Shown here: piece by piece, positions 23,658 to 34,582 of the stretch
Numbering within the stretch: the first letter of the stretch is position 1
How the letters are laid out: the number at the start of each line of letters is the position of its first letter
NCBI RefSeq assembly: GCF_016583825.1
Contig: NZ_NRRV01000023.1
Coordinates: 1 to 64,000 of the forward strand
Source of the DNA: Thiohalocapsa halophila
Lineage (GTDB): Bacteria > Pseudomonadota > Gammaproteobacteria > Chromatiales > Chromatiaceae
DNA: 64,000 bases
Reading direction: 5' to 3'
The notes under the pieces: model-generated
The model's input: only the letters and a program-made list of their open reading frames with translations
The model's database searches: none
Told to the model about the DNA's origin: nothing
Program-made: the position numbers and the translations under genes

Positions 23658-23894
23658 GGTCGTATCGACGGCTTGGCCGATCTCCCAGTGCCGCTGCCGC
23701 ACGGTGTCCGCAAGCTCGGCGTCGTCGAGTCGCTCCAGCAGCTCCTCGAAGGCTTGGGCGGAGATCAGATAGGCCGCGGGCTTGTCCTCATCCAGGGTCG
23801 CAACGGCTTCCTCGCCCGCCGTTGCAAGCACCGCGGCGGGATGCCGGCGCAGCTCATCCAGCGTGGCTGCACAATCCGCCAGTACGCGATTCAT
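23643..23894 (-). CDS. Orphan StbD/YefM-like antitoxin
   Basis: An 83-residue protein with the Phd/YefM-type N-terminus MNRVLADCAATLDELRRHPAAV, then VATLDEDKPAAYLISAQAFEEL and an acidic helical C-terminus. The match is close to the StbD subfamily (the usual start being M-R-V-x-A-D-x-A-A-S-I-T-E). Such antitoxins precede a RelE/StbE toxin; downstream on this strand lies only the end of the EamA gene, so no toxin is present. ATG 23894 chosen over TTG 23900. Confidence 0.75.
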   Translation of the reverse strand: MNRVLADCAATLDELRRHPAAVLATAGEEAVATLDEDKPAAYLISAQAFEELLERLDDAELADTVRQRHWEIGQAVDTTLDAL

Positions 23895-23910
23895 TCCCAA
23901 GCCCCAAACG

Positions 23911-23938
23911 CAAAAAGCCCCGCCGAAGCGGGGCTTTC
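23911..23938 (-). terminator. Rho-independent terminator of groESL
   Basis: A 7-bp perfect stem (GCCCCGC / GCGGGGC, extended by A-U) around a TTCG tetraloop, followed on the minus strand by TTTTT. It lies about 75 bp downstream of the groEL stop. The plus-strand side also ends in T-rich sequence (TTTCTT), so it may work in both directions and separates groESL from the antitoxin gene. Confidence 0.85.
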
Positions 23939-24011
23939 TTCGCCGCCATCCATGGCGAGCTCAGCGGCGTTGTCGCCCGCCTTGTTGCGAAAGGGGGCGA
24001 CAGATCCGCTG

Positions 24012-26004
<1,993 letters not shown>

Positions 26005-26113
26005 GGTTGCTTTCCCCTCAGCTTTTCGGATGGGTTGCGGGTGTGAGACGCCGGGTGCCAGCGGCCCGTTTGCGGGCAGCGCCGCAAGCGCTGAAGCCGG
26101 CGCCCGGACCGTG

Positions 26114-26140
26114 TTAGCACTCAACGATAGCGGCTGCTAA
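26114..26140. promoter_or_regulatory. CIRCE-like operator (HrcA site) of groESL
   Basis: TTAGCACTC, 9-bp spacer, GGCTGCTAA. The left arm is perfect and the right arm differs from GAGTGCTAA at two of nine positions. It overlaps the expected transcription start of groESL, downstream of the -10 box, as in HrcA-controlled operons. hrcA itself is not in the window. Confidence 0.82.
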
Positions 26141-26167
26141 TCATAGGGCGCACGCTGTTGCTGTCAA
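26140..26167 (-). promoter_or_regulatory. Sigma-70-type promoter of groESL
   Basis: On the minus strand TTGACA (26162-26167) is followed after 16 bp by TATGAT (26140-26145), close to consensus. Transcription would start within the CIRCE-like element, giving a direct repression mechanism. Confidence 0.8.
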
Positions 26168-26500
26168 GTACGGTTTGCCCCAAGGAAGGCGGGCGGTGCC
26201 GGTAATAAGGGGTCGCTCGGGCCGGGCTCAGGGAGCCAGCTCACTCAGGGACCCAGTGACGGACCCGGCGAGGGACCCAGCTCAGGGCGGGACGGCTCGA
26301 AGCGAGCGCTGCAGGCTTCGGCGGAACAGCAAGGAAGCAGGATGGGCCTTTTACGTCCGACCCTCGGCAGGTGGTACATGGCACGCGGCTAGGCATGCTT
26401 CGCTGGCCGAGCCAAAGCAGGCCGAGCCAAAGCAGATGCCCGAGCACGTTGACAGCGGCACTGCGAGTGCCGGACCTCCCGGCGTCGGTGCGGCCGAGGC
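26168..26500. other. Gene-free stretch between groESL and fxsA
   Basis: No gene. It contains a run of related GGGACCCAG/GGACCCGG segments (about 26250-26285) and a duplicated GCCGAGCCAAAGCAG (near 26408 and 26420). No function assigned. Confidence 0.4.
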
Positions 26501-26932
26501 TCAATCCTCGCGGCGCCAGTCCGCGTCGATGATGCGCGGGCGGGGGCCGCCGCCCAGGTCATCGTCGTCGCGGCCGGCGCCGAGGGCTTCGACGCGCACA
26601 TAGCGCAGAATCAGTGCGCGGCGCAGCGGCGGGATCAGCAGCAGGAAGCCGGCGATGTCGGTGATGAAGCCGGGCAGCAGCAGCAGGAAGCCGGTCACCA
26701 AGAGTACGGCGCCGTCCATGAGCTCCAGGGCCGGCGCCTCGCCGCGGTCCATGGCCTGGCGCACACGCAGCAGGACGTGCAGACCCTGCATGCGCACCAG
26801 GGCGCCGCCGATCATGGCGGTCAGCACCGACAGGGCGATGGTGGGCAGCGCGCCGATGACCGAGCCCACCTGAATCAGAAAATACAGCTCCACCAGCGGG
26901 GCGCCGACGAAGAGCAGAAGGAAAAGCCACAT
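26501..26932 (-). CDS. fxsA: FxsA family membrane protein
   Basis: A 143-residue cytoplasmic membrane protein of the FxsA family with three hydrophobic segments: MWLFLLLFVGAPLVELYFLI, ALPTIALSVLTAMIGGALV and the AVLLVTGFLLLLPGFITDI segment with its conserved Pro-Gly-Phe-x-T-D. E. coli FxsA modulates T7 phage exclusion by F plasmid; the general role is unknown. It ends in an acidic tail (GRDDDDLGGG). ATG 26932 chosen because the family starts there. Confidence 0.9.
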   Translation of the reverse strand: MWLFLLLFVGAPLVELYFLIQVGSVIGALPTIALSVLTAMIGGALVRMQGLHVLLRVRQAMDRGEAPALELMDGAVLLVTGFLLLLPGFITDIAGFLLLIPPLRRALILRYVRVEALGAGRDDDDLGGGPRPRIIDADWRRED

Positions 26933-27252
26933 GGTTTGGGTCTCGGAAGTCAGTGCCGCAGCGGGCCGCGCCGGCTGTCGGTCAGCGTAGACAAAAGGGC
27001 GCCGCAACGCCGGGCGCGCACTGCGGAGGTCTCGGCGGCGCGCGCGGACGCCGATGCGCTGCGGCCAAAGGCAAGGTTAAACCCCGAACGTCTGTCCGGT
27101 AAAAGCCGATTCAAACCCCGGCGCCCGAGCCCGCGAATTCCGTTAGGCTATGCGCCCGCTGCCGGCAGCGGCTGCGGGACCGCCCGTCAGAGGCCGGCCC
27201 GCCCGTCATGCGTCCACCGATCACCATACGTCCGACCGCGGAGGCCGCCCCC

Positions 27253-27594
27253 ATGTCCGACACCAATGCCGCCGATGTCCATGTGGTCTTCTGCACCTGT
27301 CCGGACCCCGCCGTCGCCGAATCCCTGGCCGGCGCGCTGGTCCAAGCGGGACTCGCCGCCTGCGCCACCATGCTGCCGGGCGCCGTGTCCATCTACAGCT
27401 GGCAGGGCCGCATCGAGCGCGACAGCGAGGCGCTGTTGATGATCAAGACCACGGGCGCACGGCTGTCCGCGCTCACCGAGCGCATCTGCGAGCTGCATCC
27501 TTACGACGTGCCGGAAGTCATCGCCCATCCCATCACCGCCGGCCACGACAGTTATCTCGATTGGGTTCGTCAATGCACCACTATCACCACCTGA
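27253..27594 (+). CDS. cutA: CutA1 divalent-ion tolerance protein
   Basis: A 113-residue CutA1 protein, a small cytosolic trimer: VVFCTCPDPAVAESLAGALV, AGLAACATMLPGAVSIYSWQG, EALLMIKTT, then ELHPYDVPEVIAHPI, all conserved. It begins at ATG 27253 and its end overlaps the dsbD start by 22 bp, as in many gammaproteobacteria where cutA precedes dsbD (dipZ). Implicated in copper and other metal tolerance, although the biochemical role is unsettled. Confidence 0.93.
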   Translation: MSDTNAADVHVVFCTCPDPAVAESLAGALVQAGLAACATMLPGAVSIYSWQGRIERDSEALLMIKTTGARLSALTERICELHPYDVPEVIAHPITAGHDSYLDWVRQCTTITT

Positions 27595-30053
27595 TCGCCC
27601 GCGCTCTGCGGAGCTTGCAACAACCGAGTCAAGCTCAGAGTTCGCACCGGCGCCGCGCGCCGAGCAGTGGCAGGCCGCTGCTCGCCCTGTTGGCACTCTG
27701 CCCAGTGCTCTTGCTCGCGCCCCCGACGGCGCTGGCTGCCGCCGACGACGAATTCCTGCAGCCGGATCAGGCCTTTCGCATCTCCGGGGAGTCGGCGGGG
27801 CCGGACGCCGTGATCGTGAGCTGGGATATCGAGCCCGGCTACTACATGTATCGGAGCAAGTTCCGCTTCGACAGCGAAAGCCCCGGCATCAGCCTCGGCC
27901 GCCCCGACCTGCCGGAAGCCGAGACCAAGCAGGACGAGTTCTTCGGCGAGGTACAGATCTATCGCGACCGCATCGAGGCCAAGCTGCCCGTGGAGCGGAC
28001 CGCCGACGCCGGCGACATGATCGCCATCGAGGCCAAATCCCAGGGCTGCGCCGATGCCGGGCTCTGCTACCCACCGCAGAAGCAGCGCATCCTGTTGGAG
28101 CTGCCGAAGCTGGCGGCAGCGGATGCCAGTGGCGCCGGCGAAGCGCCAGCTTCAGCGCCGGCAGCCGAGGCCGCGGCGTCGAGCGCGCCGGCACCGGCCC
28201 AAAGCATGGCCCGGGCGCTCTCGGGCGGCGGCGCCAGCAGCGGCGGCGCCGCCCAGTCGCTGGGTCTCGGCATCGGCGACGACATCCTGCCTGTGGAGGA
28301 GGCCTTCCGCTTCAACGCCGAGGTGGCGGCGCCGGAGCGCCTGGCGCTCACCTGGGACATCGCCCCGGGAACCTATCTCTACGCGGACAAGATCGAGCTG
28401 GCGCTGGAGGACGCCGAGGGCGTGCAGCTCGGCGCCTTCGAGCTGCCGGAGGCCGAGGTCAAGCCCGACACGGTGCGCCCCGACGGCACCATCGGCGATG
28501 TCGCCGTTTTCCATGGGACCATCGACATCGACGTGCCGCTGCTGCGCGCTCGGGCCGAGCCCACGGAGGTCACCCTGGTGGCCAAGTACCAGGGCTGCGC
28601 CGAGCGCGGCATCTGCTATCCGCCCGTCACCGATCGCATCGCCCTGGCGCTGCCGGCGGCCACCGAGACCGTGGCGCTGGCCGAGGTGGCGCCGGCGGAC
28701 ACCGCGGCGGCTGCGGGCGCCGATGCGGGCGGCCCGCCCGAGCGCGTCTCCGAGCAGGATCAGATCGCCGCGCGCCTCGCCGATGCCGGCATCCTCGGGG
28801 CCATGGCCATCTTCTTCGGCCTGGGGCTGCTCTTGGCCTTCACGCCCTGCGTCTTCCCGATGATCCCGATTCTGTCGGGCATCATCGCCGGCCAGGGCGA
28901 CAGCATCACCACCCGCAAGGCCTTCTTCCTGTCGCTGGCCTATGTGCTGGCCATGGCATTGACTTACGCCGTGGTGGGCGTCATCGCCGGACTCTTCGGC
29001 GCCAACCTCCAGGCCACCTTCCAGAACGTCTGGGTGCTGACGGCCTTCGCCGCGGTGTTCGTGCTGCTGGCGCTGTCCATGTTCGGCTTCTACGAGCTGC
29101 AGCTGCCGAGCAGCTGGCAGAGCAAGCTCACGGAGATGAGCAACAAGCAGGAGGGCGGCACCCTGGCCGGGGCGGGCATCATGGGCGCGCTCTCGGCGCT
29201 CATCGTCGGCCCCTGCGTGGCACCACCGCTGATGGGCGCGCTCATCTTCATCGGCAAGACCGGCGATGCCGTGCTCGGCTTCTTTGCGCTGCTGGGCTTG
29301 GGACTCGGCATGGGGGCGCCGCTGCTGGCCATCGGCACCTCCGCCGGCAAGCTCCTGCCGCGGGCCGGCATGTGGATGGACGCCGTCAAGGCCGTGTTCG
29401 GCGTCCTGCTGCTGGCGGTGGCCATCATCCTGCTGGAGCGGGTGCTGCCGCCGGCGGTGGCCATGATCCTCTGGGGGCTGCTGCTCATCGCCGCCGGTGT
29501 CTACATGGGCGCGCTCACCACCATCACGCAGGAAGCCCGCGGCTGGACCAAGCTGTGGAAGGCGCTGGGCCTGGCGCTGCTGGTCTACGGCGTGCTGATG
29601 ATCGTCGGCGCGGCCGCCGGCGGGCGGGACACCATCCAGCCGCTGCGCGGCATCGTCGCCGCCGGTGGCGGCCAGGCGGCGGCGCACAAGGAGTTTACGC
29701 CCATCAAGACCAGCGCGGACCTGGACCGCGAAATCGCCGCCGCCAGCGCCGCCGGCAAGCCGGTGATGCTGGACTTCTACGCCGACTGGTGCGTGTCCTG
29801 TAAAGAGATGGAGCGCTATACCTTCCCGGACCCGGCCGTCATCGACGCCATGGAGCAATTCGTCGTGCTGCAGGCGGATGTCACGGCCAACGATGCCGAG
29901 GACAAGGCCCTGATGCAGGAGCGCTTCGGCATCCCGGGACCGCCGGCCATCCTCTTTTTCGACGCGAGCGGTGAGGAGCTGCGCGGCTATCGGCTAGTGG
30001 GCTTCGTACCCGCCGACGAGTTCTCGGCCCATCTGAACGAGATCGCCCGATGA
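27573..30053 (+). CDS. dsbD: Thiol:disulfide interchange protein DsbD with duplicated alpha domain
   Basis: An 826-residue DsbD, larger than the usual ~570. After the signal region there are two DsbD-alpha domains in tandem: ~60-182 (SWDIEPGYYMYRSKFRF, cysteines in CADAGLCYPP) and ~220-365 (TWDIAPGTYLYADKIEL, cysteines in CAERGICYPP). Then comes the membrane beta domain with cysteines in TPCVFPM and GPCVAPP, and a C-terminal thioredoxin domain with DWCVSCKEME. It carries electrons from cytoplasmic thioredoxin to periplasmic thiols, feeding DsbC and cytochrome c maturation. ATG 27573 lies within cutA; the stop overlaps the next start. Confidence 0.9.
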   Translation: MHHYHHLIARALRSLQQPSQAQSSHRRRAPSSGRPLLALLALCPVLLLAPPTALAAADDEFLQPDQAFRISGESAGPDAVIVSWDIEPGYYMYRSKFRFDSESPGISLGRPDLPEAETKQDEFFGEVQIYRDRIEAKLPVERTADAGDMIAIEAKSQGCADAGLCYPPQKQRILLELPKLAAADASGAGEAPASAPAAEAAASSAPAPAQSMARALSGGGASSGGAAQSLGLGIGDDILPVEEAFRFNAEVAAPERLALTWDIAPGTYLYADKIELALEDAEGVQLGAFELPEAEVKPDTVRPDGTIGDVAVFHGTIDIDVPLLRARAEPTEVTLVAKYQGCAERGICYPPVTDRIALALPAATETVALAEVAPADTAAAAGADAGGPPERVSEQDQIAARLADAGILGAMAIFFGLGLLLAFTPCVFPMIPILSGIIAGQGDSITTRKAFFLSLAYVLAMALTYAVVGVIAGLFGANLQATFQNVWVLTAFAAVFVLLALSMFGFYELQLPSSWQSKLTEMSNKQEGGTLAGAGIMGALSALIVGPCVAPPLMGALIFIGKTGDAVLGFFALLGLGLGMGAPLLAIGTSAGKLLPRAGMWMDAVKAVFGVLLLAVAIILLERVLPPAVAMILWGLLLIAAGVYMGALTTITQEARGWTKLWKALGLALLVYGVLMIVGAAAGGRDTIQPLRGIVAAGGGQAAAHKEFTPIKTSADLDREIAAASAAGKPVMLDFYADWCVSCKEMERYTFPDPAVIDAMEQFVVLQADVTANDAEDKALMQERFGIPGPPAILFFDASGEELRGYRLVGFVPADEFSAHLNEIAR

Positions 30054-30610
30054 ACCCGGCCAAGGTGCTGGTAGTGACGGTGCTGGCGGGCACGCTCAGC
30101 ATCGGCGCGGCCCTGTTCGGGGAGCGCTGGTTCGCCAAACAGGACATCGACCTCAGCGGGCGGGGAGACGACGGCCGCATCGCCACCCTGCCCGACCTGC
30201 GCCTGCCGGACCTCTCGGGCCAGGAGATCGCCAGCAACGCCTGGGGCGGCAAGGTGGTGGTGCTCAACTTCTGGGCCACCTGGTGCCCGCCCTGTCTGCG
30301 CGAGATGCCCATGCTGGACGAGCTCCAGCGCGGTGTCGACGCCGGCGAGCTGCAGGTCGTCGGCATCGCCATCGACGCGCGCGAGGCGGTGGAGCGCTTC
30401 CTCGCCGAAAACCAGGTGGAGTACCAGATCCTGCTCGGCGATGCGGACACGGTCGCGCTGTCTCGACGCCTCGGCAACCGCACCGGCGGTCTGCCCTTTA
30501 CGGTGGTCTTCGATCCACTGGGGCGGCGGGTGTTCAGCCATACGGGCGAGATCACCGCGGACTTGGTGCGGGCGCGCATCCTGCCTCTACTAGACCAAGA
30601 AACCGGCTGA
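30050..30610 (+). CDS. TlpA/ResA-like periplasmic thioredoxin
   Basis: A 186-residue protein with an N-terminal membrane anchor or signal (VLVVTVLAGTLSIGAALFG) and a thioredoxin fold with the active site NFWATWCPPCLREMP, then VVGIAIDAREAV and the cis-Pro region GGLPFTVVFDPLG. Start ATG overlaps the dsbD stop by 4 bp (ATGA). It probably receives electrons from DsbD and reduces periplasmic disulfides, such as apocytochrome c, which suits the cytochrome genes elsewhere in the window. Confidence 0.88.
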   Translation: MNPAKVLVVTVLAGTLSIGAALFGERWFAKQDIDLSGRGDDGRIATLPDLRLPDLSGQEIASNAWGGKVVVLNFWATWCPPCLREMPMLDELQRGVDAGELQVVGIAIDAREAVERFLAENQVEYQILLGDADTVALSRRLGNRTGGLPFTVVFDPLGRRVFSHTGEITADLVRARILPLLDQETG

Positions 30611-30915
30611 TCCGGCGCAAATCCGCCGGCATCTGCTGCGAAGTCCGACCAGTCTGGTCTTTGTAATCGCGTCCCGATTGCCTTACATTGTGCGCCGTTG
30701 TCAAACGGTGCGCTCACGGGCCGATCGCGGCCGTTGCATACCCAAAGCTTTATTTTGTGCACCGCTCGCCCGCTTGAGCGGCCGGCGCCCGGACGCGCTG
30801 CCACAGCAGCCCGACCCGGGCCCTGCGCCAGCACCGCAGCCCGCTGCGCCGGCAAGGGTGTGTCCACGTATCACGACCGCCGCCCAGTCCGGACCAGCAA
30901 ACACCCACGCAGCCC
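30611..30915. other. Intergenic region upstream of aroQ
   Basis: No gene in ~305 bp. It must hold the promoter of the aroQ-accB-accC cluster; I see TTGTAA and a loosely matching TTACAT 16 bp apart near 30660-30690, but not a convincing sigma-70 consensus. Confidence 0.35.
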
Positions 30916-31365
30916 ATGGCCCAGATCCTTTGCCTGAACGGCCCCAATCTGAATCTGCTCGGCACCCGGGAGCCGGACAAGTACGGCCGCGACAGCCTTG
31001 CCGACATCGGCGCGCGCCTGTCGCAGCAGGCGCAGGCCGCCGGGCATAGCCTGCGACTGGTGCAGAGCAACGCCGAGCACGTGCTCATCGACGCCGTGCA
31101 GCAGGCGGGCGCCGACGGCGCCGCGTTCGCGCTGGTGAACCCGGCCGGCCTCACCCATACCAGCGTCGCGCTGCGCGATGCCCTGCTCGCCGTGCAGCTC
31201 CCGTTCATCGAGGTGCACCTGTCCAAGGTCCATGCCCGCGAGGTCTTCCGGCAGCACTCGTATTTCTCGGACATCGCCGAGGGCACCATTACCGGGCTCG
31301 GCGCCATCGGCTACGAGCTCGCCCTCACCGCGGCGCTGCGGCGACTCGACGCCCGCCCCGGCTGA
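30916..31365 (+). CDS. aroQ: 3-dehydroquinate dehydratase, type II
   Basis: A 149-residue type II enzyme of the shikimate pathway converting 3-dehydroquinate to 3-dehydroshikimate. Conserved parts: [20 protein letters not shown] with the catalytic Tyr, VQSNAEH (usually SNxEG), [12 protein letters not shown], and [21 protein letters not shown] with the catalytic His. It usually forms a dodecamer. The aroQ-accB-accC order is a typical gammaproteobacterial cluster. Confidence 0.96.
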   Translation: MAQILCLNGPNLNLLGTREPDKYGRDSLADIGARLSQQAQAAGHSLRLVQSNAEHVLIDAVQQAGADGAAFALVNPAGLTHTSVALRDALLAVQLPFIEVHLSKVHAREVFRQHSYFSDIAEGTITGLGAIGYELALTAALRRLDARPG

Positions 31366-31455
31366 GCCAGGGCTCAGGCGAGCGGTCAACAGCCGCCCTG
31401 CACACTGGCGCCCACCCACTACACACTGAGGCCCGAGACCCGGCACAACCACATC

Positions 31456-31914
31456 ATGGACATCCGCAAGGTCAAGAAGCTCATCGAGCTCCTCGAAGAA
31501 TCCGACGTCGCCGAGATCGAGATCCACGAGGGCGAAGAGTCCGTGCGCATCAGCCGCCATGGCAGCGCCCCAATGCACTACATGATGCAGGCGCCCGCCG
31601 CCGCCCCGGCCGCGGCGCCGCCGGCGACAGGCACCGCTGCGGGCGCGACGGAGGCGGAAGCCGAGCCGGAAGCGGACGAAGGCGCGATGGTGCGCTCGCC
31701 CATGGTGGGCACCTTCTACCGGGCGCCGTCGCCGGGCAGCAAGGCGTTCGTCGAAGAAGGTCAGGACGTCAAGCTCGGTGACACGCTGTGCATCATCGAG
31801 GCCATGAAGATCCTGAATCAGATCGAGTGCGAGAAGGCCGGTGTCGTACGCCGCATCCTGGTGGAGAATGGCCAGCCCGTGGAGTACAACCAGCCGCTCT
31901 TCGTCATCGAATGA
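31456..31914 (+). CDS. accB: Biotin carboxyl carrier protein of acetyl-CoA carboxylase
   Basis: A 152-residue BCCP: an N-terminal helical dimerisation part ([23 protein letters not shown]), an Ala/Pro-rich linker (~45-75), and the lipoyl/biotinyl domain with the biotin-accepting Lys in [12 protein letters not shown]. It carries CO2 between biotin carboxylase and carboxyltransferase in fatty acid synthesis. The stop overlaps the accC start (ATGA). Confidence 0.97.
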   Translation: MDIRKVKKLIELLEESDVAEIEIHEGEESVRISRHGSAPMHYMMQAPAAAPAAAPPATGTAAGATEAEAEPEADEGAMVRSPMVGTFYRAPSPGSKAFVEEGQDVKLGDTLCIIEAMKILNQIECEKAGVVRRILVENGQPVEYNQPLFVIE

Positions 31915-33251
31915 TCGAGAAGATCCTCATCGCCAACCGCGGCGAGATCGCGCTGCGCATCCAGCGCGCCTGCCGCGAGCTCGGCATCAAGACCGTCGCC
32001 GTCCACTCCGACGCCGACCGGGAGCTGAAGCATGTGCTGCTCGCCGACGAGTCCGTCTGCATCGGCCCGGCGCCGTCGCGCGACAGCTATCTGCACATCC
32101 CCTCCATCATCAGCGCCGCGGAGGTGACGGACACCGTCGCCATTCACCCCGGCTATGGCTTCCTGTCGGAGAACGCCGACTTCGCCGAGCGGGTGGAGCG
32201 CTCGGGCTTCGTCTTCATCGGACCCAAGCCGGAGACCATCCGGCTCATGGGCGACAAGGTCTCTGCCATCAAGGCCATGAAGCAGGCGGGCGTGCCCTGT
32301 GTGCCGGGCTCCGACGGCCCCATCGACAGCAGCAACAAGCACACCCTGGACCTGGCGCGGGAGATTGGCTACCCGGTCATCATCAAGGCCGCAGGCGGCG
32401 GCGGCGGCCGCGGCATGCGCGTCGTGCATTCCGACGCCACGCTGCTCAATGCCATCTCACTCACCAAGGCCGAGGCGAGTGCCGCCTTCGGCAACGACAT
32501 GGTCTACATGGAGAAGTACCTGGAGAACCCCCGACATGTGGAGTTCCAGGTGCTGGCGGACCAATACGGCAACGCCATTCATCTCGGCGAGCGGGACTGC
32601 TCCATGCAGCGCCGCCACCAGAAGGTGGTCGAAGAGGCACCGGCGCCGGGCATCACCCCGGAGCAGCGCGCCTTCATCGGCGAGCGCTGCGCCAAAGCGT
32701 GTGAGCAGATCGGCTACCGGGGGCTCGGCACTTTCGAGTTCCTCTATCAGGACGGCGAGTTCTACTTCATCGAGATGAACACTCGTGTGCAGGTGGAGCA
32801 CCCGGTGACCGAGATGATCACCGGCGTCGATCTGGTCAAGGAGCAGATCCTGGTGGCCTCCGGCGAGCGGCTGCGCTACCGCCAGGCCGAGATCGACTGG
32901 CGCGGGCATGCCATCGAATGCCGCCTGAATGCCGAGCACCCGGAGACCTTTCGTCCGAGCCCCGGGCCCATCGAGGAATTCCATGCCCCGGGCGGCCCGG
33001 GCGTGCGCATCGACACCCATATCTACGCGGGCTATGTCGTGCCGCCCTATTACGACTCCATGATCGGCAAGCTCATCACCCACGGCGAGGACCGCGACAC
33101 CGCGCTTTCGCGCATGTGCAACGCCCTGCGCGAGACCATTATCGAGGGCATCGACACCAACATCCCGCTGCACCGGCAAATCATGAAGGACTCGGCGTTC
33201 CAGCAGGGCGGCGCGAATATCCATTACCTGGAGAAGAAGCTGGGACTGTAG
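31911..33251 (+). CDS. accC: Biotin carboxylase subunit of acetyl-CoA carboxylase
   Basis: A 446-residue biotin carboxylase with the ATP-grasp fold. It starts [21 protein letters not shown], has the Gly-rich loop [35 protein letters not shown], and [22 protein letters not shown] with catalytic residues, then the end HYLEKKLGL. It carboxylates AccB-biotin using ATP and bicarbonate. The long upstream frame is a shadow of accB. Confidence 0.98.
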   Translation: MIEKILIANRGEIALRIQRACRELGIKTVAVHSDADRELKHVLLADESVCIGPAPSRDSYLHIPSIISAAEVTDTVAIHPGYGFLSENADFAERVERSGFVFIGPKPETIRLMGDKVSAIKAMKQAGVPCVPGSDGPIDSSNKHTLDLAREIGYPVIIKAAGGGGGRGMRVVHSDATLLNAISLTKAEASAAFGNDMVYMEKYLENPRHVEFQVLADQYGNAIHLGERDCSMQRRHQKVVEEAPAPGITPEQRAFIGERCAKACEQIGYRGLGTFEFLYQDGEFYFIEMNTRVQVEHPVTEMITGVDLVKEQILVASGERLRYRQAEIDWRGHAIECRLNAEHPETFRPSPGPIEEFHAPGGPGVRIDTHIYAGYVVPPYYDSMIGKLITHGEDRDTALSRMCNALRETIIEGIDTNIPLHRQIMKDSAFQQGGANIHYLEKKLGL

Positions 33252-33433
33252 GGGCAAGGCTCGAGTAGCGAGTGTCGAGCTCCGAGTCGGTTTGCTTGTA
33301 GCTGAGGTATGAGCTACCGAGCCACTGAATGCGGGCTCCCCGGCCGACTCGCCGCCCAGAGCCCTCGCTCCTCGTTACTCGATACTCGCCCCTCGTCCCT
33401 CGTCCCTATCCCCTAGCCCCTAGCCCCTGAAAA
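33252..33433. repeat. Intergenic region with imperfect inverted repeats
   Basis: Contains CTCGAGTAGCGAGTGTCGAG near 33262 and, in the opposite sense, a related TCGTTACTCGATACTCG near 33373, followed by tandem CCCTCGTC and CCCCTAG units (33393-33430). It could form a long hairpin and resembles dispersed intergenic repeats seen again at 60505-60603. Confidence 0.5.
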
Positions 33434-34360
33434 ATGCCCTGGCTCCAGCTCACCCTGATCATCGACCGCGACTACGCCGAGCAGGCGGAGTCGACGCTGG
33501 AAGAGGCCGGTGCGCTGTCGGTGACCCTGGACGACGCCGCGGACGAGCCGGAGCCGCCGGGCGCGGAGCCCGCCGCCGGCGGCATCTGGGAGCCGGCGCC
33601 GGCGACGCAGCCCCTGTGGCGGCGGCTTCGGATTACAGCGCTCTTCGATGACGACGACGCCGGTACCGCGGCGGCCGACCAGGCGGCGGCGGCCCTCGCG
33701 GAGGTCGCACTGACACCGCCGAGCATCGCCAGCCTGGACGACCGACCCTGGGAGCGCGTCTGGCTGGATGAATTCACGCCCACTTGCTTCGGGCGGCGCC
33801 TGTGGGTCTGCCCCCGCGGCGAGCGGCCACCGGGGGCGGACGCAGCGGACTGGGCGGGCGTGGTCCTGGATCTGGACCCGGGCCTCGCCTTCGGCACCGG
33901 CCATCACCCCACCACGGCGCTGTGCCTGACCTGGCTGGACGGATTGGACCTGGCGGGCAAGCGGGTGCTCGACTACGGCTGCGGCTCGGGCATCCTCGCC
34001 ATCGCTGCCCTCAAGCTCGGCGCCGCATCGGCGCTGGCGGTGGATCACGACCCCCAGGCGCTGGACGCGACCGTCGACAACGCCCTCGACAACGGCGTGC
34101 TGGAGCGACTCGCCGTGGCCCGCCCGGAGCAAGTGCCGCAGACACCCGCCGACTTGGTTGTCGCCAACATCCTCGCTGGCCCGCTGTTGGAGCTGGCGCC
34201 CACGCTGGCGACGCTAGCCGCGCCGGCGGCCGAGCTCGGACTCTCCGGCATCCTCGCCCACCAGGCGGCACGGGTCGCCGATGGCTATGCGCCCTACTTC
34301 GTGATGGCGCCCCCCGAGACCCGCGACGATTGGGCCCTGCTCACCGGGCGACGGCACTGA
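33434..34360 (+). CDS. prmA: Ribosomal protein L11 methyltransferase
   Basis: A 308-residue PrmA, which trimethylates ribosomal protein L11. The N-terminal part (MPWLQLTLIIDRDYAEQAE) is the substrate-binding domain; the SAM domain has LAFGTGHHPTTALCL, RVLDYGCGSGILAIAALKLGA (motif I), AVDHDPQAL and VVANILAGPLLELA (motif IV). Start at ATG 33434. The preceding intergenic repeats separate it from accC. Confidence 0.95.
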   Translation: MPWLQLTLIIDRDYAEQAESTLEEAGALSVTLDDAADEPEPPGAEPAAGGIWEPAPATQPLWRRLRITALFDDDDAGTAAADQAAAALAEVALTPPSIASLDDRPWERVWLDEFTPTCFGRRLWVCPRGERPPGADAADWAGVVLDLDPGLAFGTGHHPTTALCLTWLDGLDLAGKRVLDYGCGSGILAIAALKLGAASALAVDHDPQALDATVDNALDNGVLERLAVARPEQVPQTPADLVVANILAGPLLELAPTLATLAAPAAELGLSGILAHQAARVADGYAPYFVMAPPETRDDWALLTGRRH

Positions 34361-34582
34361 CGCCGAGCGGCCCGATTCGCCCCCAGGGAAATCGAGCACG
34401 GATCGTCTCCGCCAGATGCGGCGACGGCATCCCGGCGACCTCTGTCGGTCAGACACAGTCAAATCCGGGCACGAGCCGTGTCGTTGTCCACCAACACCCG
34501 TCATAACAGCCCGCCTCGGGTCCTGCTGGCAACGCCGAAGTTGGCTAGAATCCCGTACCGATCCCCGCCGCTTCGCTGACCC

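Noticed and set aside
26114-26140. Perfect CIRCE
   Set aside because: The right arm has two mismatches, so I call it CIRCE-like and not perfect.
28152-29858. 568-residue minus-strand ORF
   Set aside because: It mirrors dsbD, has no family features and a Gln/His/Arg-rich composition typical of antisense frames in GC-rich genes.
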